Notes under the pieces: generated by a model
The model's database searches: none
What the model was told of the DNA's origin: nothing
Seen by the model: the letters and a program-made list of their open reading frames with translations, nothing else
Source: Halalkalicoccus sp. CG83
GTDB taxonomy: Archaea; Halobacteriota; Halobacteria; Halobacteriales; Halalkalicoccaceae
DNA length: 64,000 nt
Direction of reading: 5' to 3'
Assembly: GCF_037081715.1 (NCBI RefSeq)
Contig: NZ_JAZDDH010000001.1
Location: forward strand, 1,736,001-1,800,000
Shown here: positions 51,579 through 60,351 of the stretch, one piece after another
Position numbering within the stretch: the stretch's first letter is position 1
Layout: every line of letters starts with the position of its first letter
Program-made: the position numbers and the translations under genes

Positions 51579-52001
51579 CTATACGCCCGGGATGCCCAGC
51601 GCCTCGGGCGTGACGATGCCGAGGGAGGTGAGCGCGAAGAGGATGAGGATGGCGATGATCCAGGCGATGAGCCCGATGCCGATCGCCGTCCCCCAGCCCC
51701 CGGGGTACTGCCAGTTGATGACGCCGATCCACACGATGAGCATGAGGAGCGGACCCAGCAGCGGGATCCAGCCGACGAAGAATCCCACCAGCGTGTACGC
51801 GACCGCTCCGATCAGCGCCGTGATGGCGGCCCGGATGAACCCGGTGTCGCGGTCGATCATCACCTGGGCGCCGAGGTGGATCGCCGCCGTGCCGATGAGC
51901 AGGCTGACGAGAAGAACGAAGACGGCACTGATGATCCCCTCCTGATTACCGCTCGCCTGCAGGAGGACCTCGCCGATCACGGCACCGAGGTCGGCTACCA
52001 T
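51579..52001 (-). CDS. Small multi-pass membrane protein
   Basis: A 140-residue protein with three or four membrane helices (IISAVFVLLVSLLIGTAAIHL, AITALIGAVAYTLVGFFVGW, LLGPLLMLIVWIGVI and IGIGLIAWIIAILILFALTSL). Conserved in haloarchaea in type, function unknown. The start MVADLGAVIGEVL (52001) is preferred; a longer ORF adds a polar stretch. No ligands or motifs seen. Confidence 0.65.
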   Translation of the reverse strand: MVADLGAVIGEVLLQASGNQEGIISAVFVLLVSLLIGTAAIHLGAQVMIDRDTGFIRAAITALIGAVAYTLVGFFVGWIPLLGPLLMLIVWIGVINWQYPGGWGTAIGIGLIAWIIAILILFALTSLGIVTPEALGIPGV

Positions 52002-52287
52002 CGGTCTTCCTCCTTTCGCGTCGTCTCCGATGTCTGTGTCGTCGTTTCGATCATGGTACCAGTCTCCACTTTGAGGGAACGAACGCATAAGACTGCGGCA
52101 TGCACTACCAGCGTCGGCACGTTCCGACCCCCTATGCGTGATTCCGTTATTCGACTCTCGCTGAAACCGTTAGTAACCGATAGAATACCGCGTTCGCTGA
52201 ATGTTCGACACAGCCGGACCCTCGTAACTCGTTCCCGGTTCGCCGCATCGAGGAATCGAACACCGCAGAACGGCGACTCCGTCCCTA
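52002..52287. other. Intergenic region upstream of membrane protein / end of purD
   Basis: 286 bp with no supportable gene. An AT-rich patch (about 52140-52200) includes ACCGTTAGTAACCGATAG. It probably holds the promoter of the membrane protein gene. Confidence 0.35.
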
Positions 52288-53610
52288 TCAATCCCCGCGA
52301 AGTTCGTTCGCGTGATCGATCCGTTTCTGTACCAGCGCCTCGGTGCCGACGTCGTGGCGGATCCTGACGCCCTCGTCGGCCCCTGCGAGGGCGTCATCGG
52401 CGATCGCCTCGGCCTCCGGGATGGTCTCGGCGATCCCAACGACGGCGAACGCCCGCGAGGTGGTGGTGTAGATGCCGTCCTCGCGCTCGTCGACGCTCGC
52501 GTAGAACAGCTGCGCGTCGTTCGCGTCTCCCGATCCGTCGCCCGCCGCGCGTCTCACGCTCTCCTCGTCGACGGCGATCCGCGTTCCTCCCGACGGGTCC
52601 TCGGGGTAGCCCTCGGGCACGGCGTACTTGCAGACGGTCGCTCGCGGGGCGAAGGAGAGCTTCGGGAGCTCCTCGCCCTCGCGGGCGGCGACGAGCACGT
52701 CGAGGAACTCCGTGTTCATCACGGGGAGCGTGTTCATCGCCTCGGGGTCGCCGAAGCGGGCGTTGTACTCGATCACCTTCACGCCGTCGGCGGTGAGCAT
52801 GAACTGGCCGTAGAGAACTCCCGTATAGTCGTCGAGCGCCTCGACGGTCGCGTCGAGAATCCTGACGGCCTCGCGGTACTCCTCCTCGGTCATGAACGGC
52901 AGCTCGAGGCCGGCGTCGCTGTAGCTTCCCATCCCGCCCGTGTTGGGCCCCTCGTCGCCCTCGTAGGCGCGTTTGTGGTCCTGTACGGCAGGGGTCGCCC
53001 GAAACGTGTCGTTGGCGACGAACGCCTGGACGGTGAACTCCTCGCCGACGAAGCGCTCCTCGAGGACGACGCGGTCGTAGTCGTTCTCCCTGAGGTACTG
53101 CTTCGCTTCGTCCCTGTTCACTTGATCGCCGATCACCTTCACCCCCTTGCCGCCGGTGAGCCCGGCGGGCTTCACCGCGAGATCCGTCTCCGATGAGTCG
53201 ATGTACTCGCACGCCCGTTCGGTGTCCTCGAACGTCTCGAACGCCGGACAGCCCGGGATCGAGTGTTCGCGCATGAACCGGCGCTGATAGGCCTTGTCCG
53301 TCTCGATTCGTGCCGCGTCGGCGTTCGGGCCGAACGCGAAGACGCCCGCCTCGGTCAGGGCGTCCGCGACGCCCGCTTCTAAGGGCTTCTCGGGGCCGAC
53401 GACGGCGAGTGTCGCACTGACCTCCTCCGCGTACGACGTCACGGCGCTCGAGTTCGTCGTCTCGAGCGTCTCGAATCCCGTGGCGATCCGGGCGATCCCC
53501 GGGTTCCGGTTCTCGGCACACGCGTAGAGTTCACAGTCGGTCCCCTCGAGCGCACGCGCGATCGCGTGTCCGCGTCCGCCGCCGCCGACCAGCAGCACGG
53601 TTTCGGTCAT
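52288..53610 (-). CDS. purD: Phosphoribosylamine-glycine ligase (GAR synthetase)
   Basis: A 440-residue ATP-grasp ligase joining phosphoribosylamine and glycine in purine synthesis. N-terminal VLLVGGGGRGHAIARALEG, the ATP-grasp glycine-rich AGLTGGKGVKVIGD, PNTGGMGSYSD near residue 216, and FNARFGDPE-type VIEYNARFGDPEAMN. Length is normal. It is not clustered with other purine genes here. Confidence 0.95.
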   Translation of the reverse strand: MTETVLLVGGGGRGHAIARALEGTDCELYACAENRNPGIARIATGFETLETTNSSAVTSYAEEVSATLAVVGPEKPLEAGVADALTEAGVFAFGPNADAARIETDKAYQRRFMREHSIPGCPAFETFEDTERACEYIDSSETDLAVKPAGLTGGKGVKVIGDQVNRDEAKQYLRENDYDRVVLEERFVGEEFTVQAFVANDTFRATPAVQDHKRAYEGDEGPNTGGMGSYSDAGLELPFMTEEEYREAVRILDATVEALDDYTGVLYGQFMLTADGVKVIEYNARFGDPEAMNTLPVMNTEFLDVLVAAREGEELPKLSFAPRATVCKYAVPEGYPEDPSGGTRIAVDEESVRRAAGDGSGDANDAQLFYASVDEREDGIYTTTSRAFAVVGIAETIPEAEAIADDALAGADEGVRIRHDVGTEALVQKRIDHANELRGD

Positions 53611-53652
53611 GGGTGAGAGACGCGCGGGCCCTACGGTAAAGATTGTCCTTCC

Positions 53653-54654
53653 CTATAGGCGAGGCGCGACCTCCTCGCCGAGTCGTCGGATACACTCGAG
53701 AAGCTCCTCGTTCTCGATCCCGGGCGCGTACGGCCGGAAGACGAAGTGAACGTCCTCGCCGAGCGCGTCGCGGTACTCCCCGAGCTCCTCGGCCACGTCC
53801 TCGGGCGTGCCGACGATCGCCCGCTCCTCAAGTTCCTCCCTCTGTTCGTCGGACAACTCGTCGACCTCCTCGCCCTCCGCCCACTCCTGGTACTTTCGCT
53901 GCTGGTAGAAGTAGCCGTCCCGGAGCGTCTCCCAGGCTTCTTCGTACGTGTCGCCGACGAAGCCGTACTGGACGACGTAGGTGGTGAACTCGCCCCCGAT
54001 GTCCTCTTCCTCGCGAACCTGCTCGATGTCGTCCTGTCTGAGCTCGATGTCGTCGACCGAGAGCATCTCGTTCGCACACCAGCCGTCGCCCATCCGCGCC
54101 GCTCGGCGCACCGCGGGCTTGGCGAGTGCGCCGAGCACGATTTCGGGGGGTTCGTCGGGCGTCGGCGTCACCTCGGCGTCGGGCGAGATCGGGTGGAAGT
54201 CGGAGTCGTATCCGAGAGAACCGGGCTCCCAGGCGTTCCGCAGCAGCTCGATCGCGTCCTCGGTGCGGTCGGTGCGTTCGTCCTTGGGGACGCCGAAGTT
54301 CTCGAACTCGAAGTCGAGATACCCGATCGAGAGGCCGAGCGTGAGCCGATCGTCCGAGATCGCCTGAACGGTTGCGGCGTCCTCGGCGAGGCGAACCGGA
54401 TCGTAGAACGGCGTCAGCGCGACCCCCGAGGCCAGTTCGATCTCCTCGGTCGCGCCGGCGAGCGCCCCCAGCGTCGGCATCGTCCCCGAGAGGTACTCGT
54501 CGTCGGTGAAGTGGTGCTCGGAGGTCCAGACGCTGTCGAGGCCGGCGTCCTCGGCTGCCCGTCCGAGTTCGAGCACCTCGCCGTAGCGCTCGCTCGCGGA
54601 ACGGTCGTCACCCGGCAGTCGCTGTGCGCTCAGAAGTCCGAGACCCAGTTCCAT
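53653..54654 (-). CDS. LLM-class flavin/F420-dependent oxidoreductase
   Basis: A 333-residue luciferase-like protein. GLLSAQRLPGDD, EDAGLDSVWTSEHHF, GVALTPFYDPVRLAEDAATV and GLSIGYLDFEFENFG are typical of the bacterial luciferase family. Cofactor (FMN or F420) cannot be read. Start MELGLGLLSAQR at 54654; the larger ORF is antisense to the enolase-family gene. It is divergent from that gene across 91 bp. Confidence 0.85.
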   Translation of the reverse strand: MELGLGLLSAQRLPGDDRSASERYGEVLELGRAAEDAGLDSVWTSEHHFTDDEYLSGTMPTLGALAGATEEIELASGVALTPFYDPVRLAEDAATVQAISDDRLTLGLSIGYLDFEFENFGVPKDERTDRTEDAIELLRNAWEPGSLGYDSDFHPISPDAEVTPTPDEPPEIVLGALAKPAVRRAARMGDGWCANEMLSVDDIELRQDDIEQVREEEDIGGEFTTYVVQYGFVGDTYEEAWETLRDGYFYQQRKYQEWAEGEEVDELSDEQREELEERAIVGTPEDVAEELGEYRDALGEDVHFVFRPYAPGIENEELLECIRRLGEEVAPRL

Positions 54655-54745
54655 GCCCGCCAGTTCGATACACGATGGGATAAGCGCCCGCCCGGACCAC
54701 GCCTCTGCCGGTAGTATTACTTGCCTCGGTTCGATTGCCCACCTG

Positions 54746-55921
54746 ATGCAGGACGTAGCGATCACCGACGTCGAGACGTACATCGTCGCGAACCCCTGGA
54801 AACCGTGGGTGTTCGTCGAACTCGAGACCGACGCGGACGTGACCGGTCTCGCCGAGGCCACCACCCACGACAAGCCCCGCACCGTCGCGGCCGCCATCGA
54901 GGAGATGTCGAACTTCTTCATCGGAAAGGACCCCTTCGACACCGAGGCCATCTGGCTGGAGATGTACCGCGACGAGTGGTTCTCGAAGAACGTCATCAAC
55001 ACCACCGTCTGTTCGGCAGTCGACATGGCCTGCTGGGACATCAAGGGCAAACTGCTCGATACGCCCGTCTACGACCTGCTGGGCGGGCAGGTTCACGGTG
55101 ACGAGCTGCGTGCGTACGCCAACGGCTGGTACACCGACACCGGAGGCGAGCCCGAGGGGTTCGCCGAGGCCGCAGAGCGCGTCGTCAACGACGGCTACGA
55201 CGCGATGAAGTTCGACCCGTTCGGTACCGCCTGGCAGCACATGTCGAAGAAGGACGTCAACCGCTCGGTCGACATCGTTCGGGCGGTCCGAGAGGCCGTC
55301 GGCCCGGACGTCGACCTCCTGATCGAGTGCCACGGGCGATTCTCGGCCGCCCAGGCGGTCGACATCGCGCGCAAACTCGACGAGTTCGACCCCACCTGGT
55401 ACGAGGAGCCCTGCCCGCCGGACTCGATCAACAGCCTCGCCGAGGTGGCCGATAAGTCGCCGATCCCGGTCGCGACCGGCGAACGCCACATGACCAAACA
55501 CGACTTCTTCGAGCTGGTCACACGGACGGACGTCGACGTCTTCCAGCCCGACCTGATGAACACGGGCGGGATCACCGAGGGAAAGAAGATCGCGGGGCTC
55601 GCGGAGGCCGACCATGTCAGCATCGCCCCACACAACCCGCAGGGCCCGGTCGCGGGCGCGATCTACTCGCACTTCTGCACCTCGACGCCGAACTTCCTGA
55701 TCCAGGAGATGTTCCAGACCTACGACGTCGACTGGGTCGACGACCTCCTCACGGAGCCACTGGAGGTCGAGGACGGCTACGTGCAGGTGCCCGAGGGGCC
55801 CGGATTCGGCATCGAACTCGACCACGACGTCGTCGAGGAACACACCTACACCGGCGAGGGCGTCCACACGATCAACCTCTTCGAGAAGGACTGGGAGAAA
55901 CGCGAAGTCGAGCTGCGATAA
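54746..55921 (+). CDS. Enolase-superfamily sugar-acid dehydratase
   Basis: A 391-residue mandelate racemase/muconate lactonizing-type enzyme. Catalytic residues are K155 (YDAMKFDP), metal ligands E194 (LLIECHGRF), E220 (WYEEPCPP) and E246 (VATGERHMT), and H296 (APHNPQG). The ECHGRF and TGER blocks and the length are like D-galactonate and related acid-sugar dehydratases. The convergent neighbour encodes a gluconate-type permease, supporting sugar-acid use. Start at 54746 with GTAGTATTACTTG about 30 bases upstream (leaderless). Confidence 0.88.
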   Translation: MQDVAITDVETYIVANPWKPWVFVELETDADVTGLAEATTHDKPRTVAAAIEEMSNFFIGKDPFDTEAIWLEMYRDEWFSKNVINTTVCSAVDMACWDIKGKLLDTPVYDLLGGQVHGDELRAYANGWYTDTGGEPEGFAEAAERVVNDGYDAMKFDPFGTAWQHMSKKDVNRSVDIVRAVREAVGPDVDLLIECHGRFSAAQAVDIARKLDEFDPTWYEEPCPPDSINSLAEVADKSPIPVATGERHMTKHDFFELVTRTDVDVFQPDLMNTGGITEGKKIAGLAEADHVSIAPHNPQGPVAGAIYSHFCTSTPNFLIQEMFQTYDVDWVDDLLTEPLEVEDGYVQVPEGPGFGIELDHDVVEEHTYTGEGVHTINLFEKDWEKREVELR

Positions 55922-55973
55922 CCCCGACTGCGAAACCGTTCCCAGTTTTTAAAGATACGGACTTCCGACCGCC

Positions 55974-57362
55974 TCAGGCGAGCGGGAGGATCGTCGCGAA
56001 GACGAGCGAGCTGATCAGACCGACGATCCCGATCAGTATCGTCGACACGGTCCAGGTTTTGAGCGTCTCGGCCTGTGTGAGCCCGCCGATCTCCTTGACG
56101 ATCCAGAAGCCGCTGTCGTTGTACCACGAACAGAACGAGGCACCCGCGCCGATCACCATGACCATGTAGGCGGGATTGACCGTCAGCTGGCCCGTGAACG
56201 GCGCCATGATGCCGGCCGTGGTGACGATCGCGACCGTCGCCGATCCCTGAACGACGCGCACCCCGGCGGCGATCACCCACGCCGTCACGAGGAGCCCGAA
56301 CCCGACGTTTTCCAGCGCACCGGCGATGTACTCGCCCGCACCCGCCGCCGCGAGCATCGCGCCGAAGGCACCACCGGCGGCAGTGATCGCGGCGATGTTA
56401 CCGCCGCTCTTGAGCGCCTCCGTGAGTTCGTCCGAGAACGTCTCCGAGGAGAGGTCGCTCATGCGGTAGAACGTGAACGCCGCGACCAGCGCGGCGATCG
56501 TCAGCGAGAAGTTCGGGTCGCCGAAGAAGCCCGTGACGGCCGCCGGTGTGCTCTCCTCGCCGACGAACGTCTCGACGCCCGTGTTCGCGGCTACGAGGAG
56601 GACCGCCAGCAGGATCGGGAGCAGCGACTCGAACAGCCCTGGAAGGGCGCTGGTCGGCCTGTTGACCTTCTCCTCGAGCTCGTCGACCGAGGTCCCCATC
56701 GCGTCTCGCAGCGGGATGTCCATGCGGCGATTGATCACGTACCCGTATCCGAGACCGGCGACGAGCGCGGTCGGGAGCCCGACGAGGACGCCGGTGATGA
56801 TCGTGGTTCCGATGTTGGCGCCGAGTTCGCCAGCCGCGAGGAGCGGGCCGGGCGTCGGCGGAACGAACCCGTGCGTGACCACGCCGGCTCCCCCCATGGC
56901 GACGATGAACAGCGCGTAGTTCCCTCCCGTCCGGGAGCGAGCCGCTCGCGCCAGCGGCGCGAGCAGATAGAAGACGTTGTCGAAGAAGACCGGTATCGCG
57001 ATCACGAAACTGCTTCCGAACAGCGATAGCTCGGTCCGGTCCTGGCCGACGACCGAGCTGAACCCGCGTACGATGCGATCCGCGGCGCCGCTTTCGACCA
57101 TCGACTTGCCGATGACCGCCGCCATGAGGATCGGGATACCGATCCCGGCCATGCCATCACCGAACGCGGCGGCGAACTCGCCGGGGATCTCTGCAAATGC
57201 GACCTCCGGCGTGACGATACCGACGACGAGCCCCGCCACGACGAGCGCGATGAACGGTGGCAGGTCGAGGACGACCAGGAGAAGGACGATCGCCACGATC
57301 CCCGCCAGGAGCGCGACGACCGGGCCCTGTCCCCCTAACTGGAGTATGGTAGTGTCGAACAT
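55974..57362 (-). CDS. GntP-family gluconate:H+ symporter
   Basis: A 462-residue permease with about 12 helices. GntP marks include the helix MVESGAADRIVRGFSSVVGQDR, VVTHGFVPPTPGPLLAA and MVIGAGASFCSWYNDSGFWIVKE. It imports gluconate or a similar acid sugar, matching the dehydratase beside it. Start at 57362; TATTAAATACC lies about 28 bases upstream, and a GGAGGG string precedes the ATG. Confidence 0.9.
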   Translation of the reverse strand: MFDTTILQLGGQGPVVALLAGIVAIVLLLVVLDLPPFIALVVAGLVVGIVTPEVAFAEIPGEFAAAFGDGMAGIGIPILMAAVIGKSMVESGAADRIVRGFSSVVGQDRTELSLFGSSFVIAIPVFFDNVFYLLAPLARAARSRTGGNYALFIVAMGGAGVVTHGFVPPTPGPLLAAGELGANIGTTIITGVLVGLPTALVAGLGYGYVINRRMDIPLRDAMGTSVDELEEKVNRPTSALPGLFESLLPILLAVLLVAANTGVETFVGEESTPAAVTGFFGDPNFSLTIAALVAAFTFYRMSDLSSETFSDELTEALKSGGNIAAITAAGGAFGAMLAAAGAGEYIAGALENVGFGLLVTAWVIAAGVRVVQGSATVAIVTTAGIMAPFTGQLTVNPAYMVMVIGAGASFCSWYNDSGFWIVKEIGGLTQAETLKTWTVSTILIGIVGLISSLVFATILPLA

Positions 57363-58079
57363 CACGTGTACCCTCCATGAATAATGGGTATTTAATAGTT
57401 TTCCACTGCGAAACCAAGTCGATCGACGATGGTTCATGGATCCATCAGCGGGCTTACCGCCCGCTACGGGATGGTTGAGTGGCGGTAGTCCGCAACGAGG
57501 AGTGACGGACATCATCCCGGCGAGCGACGGCACGGCGGCGCTCTCGCTCCTCACGAAGGAGACGGAAGGGTACTCACGACTTCGACACGCGGGCGGACGT
57601 TCCGTGGCTCGAAAACGGGAGTACAGTCGTGTGTCGACCGCAGCGACTGTGTTACATACGCCCAACTCCTGACCTCAAGTGGATCCAACGATCGGGGACC
57701 ACCCTCGTCACGGAACGAACTGGATGCACCGGATACCTTCGAAGGATTGTAGGGGGCATCCCGATCGAGTGAGCGAAAACGAGAGCCCTCGTGGAATCCC
57801 TCGATTAGCGATAGGTCACAGAAGTCGTGCTGAAGACGAAACAGGTATGTAGTGCTGGATATCGACTCGTCAAGTGACGGTCAGTCCTCTCCGTTCCAGT
57901 AAGCCATCTCTGCGTCTTCGACCAGGCATCTGGTGAGCGTACGCTGGTTAGGTGACCCGAAGGGAACTGACCCCGCGAACAAGCCGAACTTCCCCGAGTC
58001 GGGATAACTCCAATGAGACGGTGAATCGCTACACGCCTCAATACCCAGGTAGCTGATGGGGCCCGATAACTCGGACCTG
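57363..58079. other. About 715 bp without a supportable gene
   Basis: Lower-GC DNA at the left edge of an accessory segment. It holds a hairpin AGCGGGC (57447-57453)/GCCCGCT (57459-57465) and a palindrome ATGGATCCAT (57436-57445). Minus-strand frames near 57881-58090 end with RCLVEDAEMAYWNGED, which reads like a protein C-terminus, but the rest does not match a family I know. It may be a decayed gene or an insertion-sequence remnant; I claim neither. Confidence 0.4.
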
Positions 58080-58382
58080 TCACACAACATCACTCATAGC
58101 ATCGATGATATCGCGGAACTCATCGAATGTAAACGCCCGCAGCGTCTCGGTCGTGACGTTACCACTGCTGGCGAGCGTGAGTACCGTTTGCACCGCGATA
58201 TCATCGTTCGGGAAGTCGGCGATAACGAGACCGTCATATCGTCCCAACGTGTAAAAAAACGCCCGCCACGTCCCGCCCATCGACTCGACCAAGGCTTTCG
58301 CCTTCTCGGTCCGGTCAGGACTGTCGTGGACGTTTTCGATTCCCCGAGGGGTGAAGTTGGTCAGGAACACGTACGTCGGCAT
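58080..58382 (-). CDS. GYD domain protein
   Basis: A 100-residue protein of the GYD family (ferredoxin-like alpha-beta fold): MPTYVFLTNFTPRGIENV, then GTWRAFFYTLGRYDGLVIADFP with the GRYDG form of the GYD motif, and LTLASSGNVTTETLRAF. Function unknown. It is nine bases downstream of the arsM-like gene on the same strand, so an operon is likely. Confidence 0.88.
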   Translation of the reverse strand: MPTYVFLTNFTPRGIENVHDSPDRTEKAKALVESMGGTWRAFFYTLGRYDGLVIADFPNDDIAVQTVLTLASSGNVTTETLRAFTFDEFRDIIDAMSDVV

Positions 58383-58391
58383 AGACGGTTG

Positions 58392-59165
58392 TTATTGGCT
58401 GCTGTGCGCCCCAAGCGAGATACTCTTCACGCCGTACTTCTGACAGGCGTTCTGCGCCTGGTTCGACGTGAACTCGTATTGCGGATTCTCCCTCACCTCG
58501 ACCACATCGAAGCCGGCCGTTTCAATCATCGACGTGTACTCATTGATTTGTTCGGCACCGCCGATACACGCCGCCCAGAGATCCGCATTGGTCTTGATGC
58601 TGTCGGGCATCTCGGTCTCGCTGATGATGTCCGAGAGCGCCACCCGGCCTCCCGGTTTGAGCACGCGGCTCGCCTCCTCAAAGACGCGCTCCTTCTTCGG
58701 TGAGAGGTTTATCACGCCGTTCGAGACTACGATGTCGAACGTCTCGTCCTCGAACGGGAGGTCCTCGATGTGCCCCCGCTCGAAGGAGACGTTCTCAAGT
58801 CCCGCCTCGTCGCGCAATCCCCGGGCCTTCTCGAGTTGCTCGTTAGTCATGTCGAGACCGGTCACGCTTCCAGTGTTGCCGACGTGGAGCGCCGCGACGA
58901 AGACGTCCATTCCCGATCCACTGCCCAGGTCAAGCACGTCGTCGCCGTCCTGGCAGTTGGCGAGATCGAAGTGATAGCCCACCCCTGCGAAGGAGTCGAT
59001 CGCCTCGTCAGGTATCCGATCGAGATCGGCCGGCGAATAGCCGAGTTGTTCCGCCAACGGGCGCCCCATCTCGAAGTGGAACTCCTCGTTCGGCGTTCGG
59101 GCGACGTCCCGGTAGACTGCTTTGACCTCTCGTTCAAGTTTGTCGATGTCGAGTGTTTCAGCCAT
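58392..59165 (-). CDS. arsM: Arsenite methyltransferase-like SAM methyltransferase
   Basis: A 257-residue class I methyltransferase. SAM motif VLDLGSGSGMDVF (77-89), DMTNEQLEKAR, and a conserved post-motif GGRVALSDII. It has three cysteines, C71, C200 (AACIGGA) and C241 (ACQKYG), at the spacing of the ArsM As(III)-binding triad, which distinguishes it from related methyltransferases. It would methylate arsenite using SAM. Codon use and GC are lower than the chromosomal average here, as expected for an acquired gene. Upstream palindromes may be operators. Confidence 0.75.
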   Translation of the reverse strand: MAETLDIDKLEREVKAVYRDVARTPNEEFHFEMGRPLAEQLGYSPADLDRIPDEAIDSFAGVGYHFDLANCQDGDDVLDLGSGSGMDVFVAALHVGNTGSVTGLDMTNEQLEKARGLRDEAGLENVSFERGHIEDLPFEDETFDIVVSNGVINLSPKKERVFEEASRVLKPGGRVALSDIISETEMPDSIKTNADLWAACIGGAEQINEYTSMIETAGFDVVEVRENPQYEFTSNQAQNACQKYGVKSISLGAHSSQ

Positions 59166-59179
59166 CCATGATCACCTTC

Positions 59180-59248
59180 TCAGTCAGCGGCCGTCCCGGC
59201 CGCCGCGGCAGCGGTATCACCATGAGTGACTCGCTGGTCGTTGGACAT
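59180..59248 (-). CDS. Candidate upstream small ORF before arsM
   Basis: ATG at 59248 opens a 22-residue ORF, MSNDQRVTHGDTAAAAAGTAAD, which stops 14 bases before the arsM start. It lies in the arsM leader, so it could be a short coupled gene or a leader peptide. Composition is alanine-rich. There is no cysteine or arsenic-binding motif. Weakly supported. Confidence 0.25.
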   Translation of the reverse strand: MSNDQRVTHGDTAAAAAGTAAD

Positions 59249-59264
59249 AGGTTCGTTTTACCTT

Positions 59265-59306
59265 TCAGCGAAAGCTGATACGAGCGTGAGGGTTAGATAG
59301 CTATCT
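59265..59306. promoter_or_regulatory. Two palindromes upstream of the arsM operon
   Basis: TCAGC-GAAA-GCTGA (59265-59278) is a hairpin-forming dyad, and AGATAGCTATCT (59295-59306) is a perfect 12-bp palindrome 17 bases further upstream of arsM. Their location fits operators for the winged-helix regulator encoded at 60352-61179. Function is inferred from symmetry and position. Confidence 0.45.
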
Positions 59307-59590
59307 CGTGACATTCCCGCAGCCACTGCCCGCCTTGCAACTGGTGAAAACCGACTACCAGAGGTAAGCAGTGAACTGTCCGCCAGTGGGATCACCGCTC
59401 CAGCCGGTGAGTCTCCACCAGCAGGCATCTCCGGTGGCGACTACCCATCGAAACTAGTAGTGAGGAGGGCTTAATGCGCTTGTACGCCACGTTGTCGTCA
59501 CGCTACCAGCGGGTTCGAGGGCGAGCGGACGATACATCTCGTCAGCCAACCCCATTCGACTATCGATCTACTAAAATTTAGAACGGTCCA
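59307..59590. other. Gene-free stretch between arsM promoter and membrane protein
   Basis: About 285 bp of lower-GC DNA with no supportable gene on either strand. It probably contains the end of the membrane-protein transcript and the arsM promoter region. An AAAATTTAG string lies near 59574-59582. Confidence 0.4.
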
Positions 59591-60130
59591 CTAGGATCCA
59601 GCGTCCCCGTCAGGGTTTGTTAGCTGAGGTTCAGATCGGACGCCCCTGTATGCAAGCCCGGCCCCCACCACGAACACGATCGTCGCGAGGTAAATGGGCC
59701 CGAGGTGCGTCACCCAGTTGTGGGTGAAGAGGTCTGCGTAGTGCATCGGAAGCGCGATTCCCAGCCCGACCACAGCGGCGACGATTGCGGTCGTCCACGC
59801 CCATAGCTGCCCACTTCGCACCCCATACCACGCCAGCGCTGCCACGGCGATCCCTGTAGCGATGATGAACGCCGCAGTGGCGACGTGGAGATGATTGATG
59901 TAGTGCATGATCGCGGGGTCGACGGCGTCGAGGTCCGCCGGTGTGACTCCGTTGAGGGTTGCGACGCCGAGCTCGAAGCCGGTACCGAAGAACGTCCGGG
60001 CGAGGAAGACCAACCCATAGCCGATAAAGGCGACGCCCGCAAGCGCCATGAGGAGAGAACCATGCCGGAGCCCACGCTCGAGTTCATAGTCTGTCTCGTG
60101 TTGGTCGATGGTTGCTTGATCCGTACTCAT
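59591..60130 (-). CDS. Four-helix membrane protein of unknown function
   Basis: A 179-residue protein with four membrane helices (GSLLMALAGVAFIGYGLVFL, INHLHVATAAFIIATGIAVA, LWAWTTAIVAAVVGLGIALP, LGPIYLATIVFVVGAGLAYR). Conserved-looking HYINHLH and MHYADLFTHNW histidines at helix ends suggest heme or metal binding; I do not recognise the family. It lies between the arsM-like gene and the regulator, same strand. Confidence 0.65.
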   Translation of the reverse strand: MSTDQATIDQHETDYELERGLRHGSLLMALAGVAFIGYGLVFLARTFFGTGFELGVATLNGVTPADLDAVDPAIMHYINHLHVATAAFIIATGIAVAALAWYGVRSGQLWAWTTAIVAAVVGLGIALPMHYADLFTHNWVTHLGPIYLATIVFVVGAGLAYRGVRSEPQLTNPDGDAGS

Positions 60131-60351
60131 TGTACCACCGAGAGACGATATGACTCGGGGGATAGTGTAGCTAGCTAGTGGATTCCAGGCAACCGCTAAC
60201 CCGCTTTCATCGGCTGCAAGGAGAACACCGGCTGCAAACCAGTGAACCGGCCACTATACCGATCATCTCTTTACCGGAGCACACTCCCAACACCGAGTAC
60301 CCCGGCGATAACGCTCTTATCGAGGTATCCGTCGGTATGTCCCGCCGATGC
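60131..60351. other. Intergenic region
   Basis: 221 bp with no gene seen. It contains the string TGTAGCTAGCTA and probably carries the promoter of the four-helix membrane protein. Confidence 0.3.

Noticed and set aside
57436-57672. A 78-codon plus-strand ORF downstream of the GntP gene
   Set aside because: Composition is unlike haloarchaeal proteins and no promoter or homology mark is seen; a chance open frame in low-gene DNA.
57881-58093. Insertion-sequence remnant
   Set aside because: The minus-strand peptide ending AYWNGED looks protein-like, but I could not match it to a transposase and saw no terminal inverted repeats.
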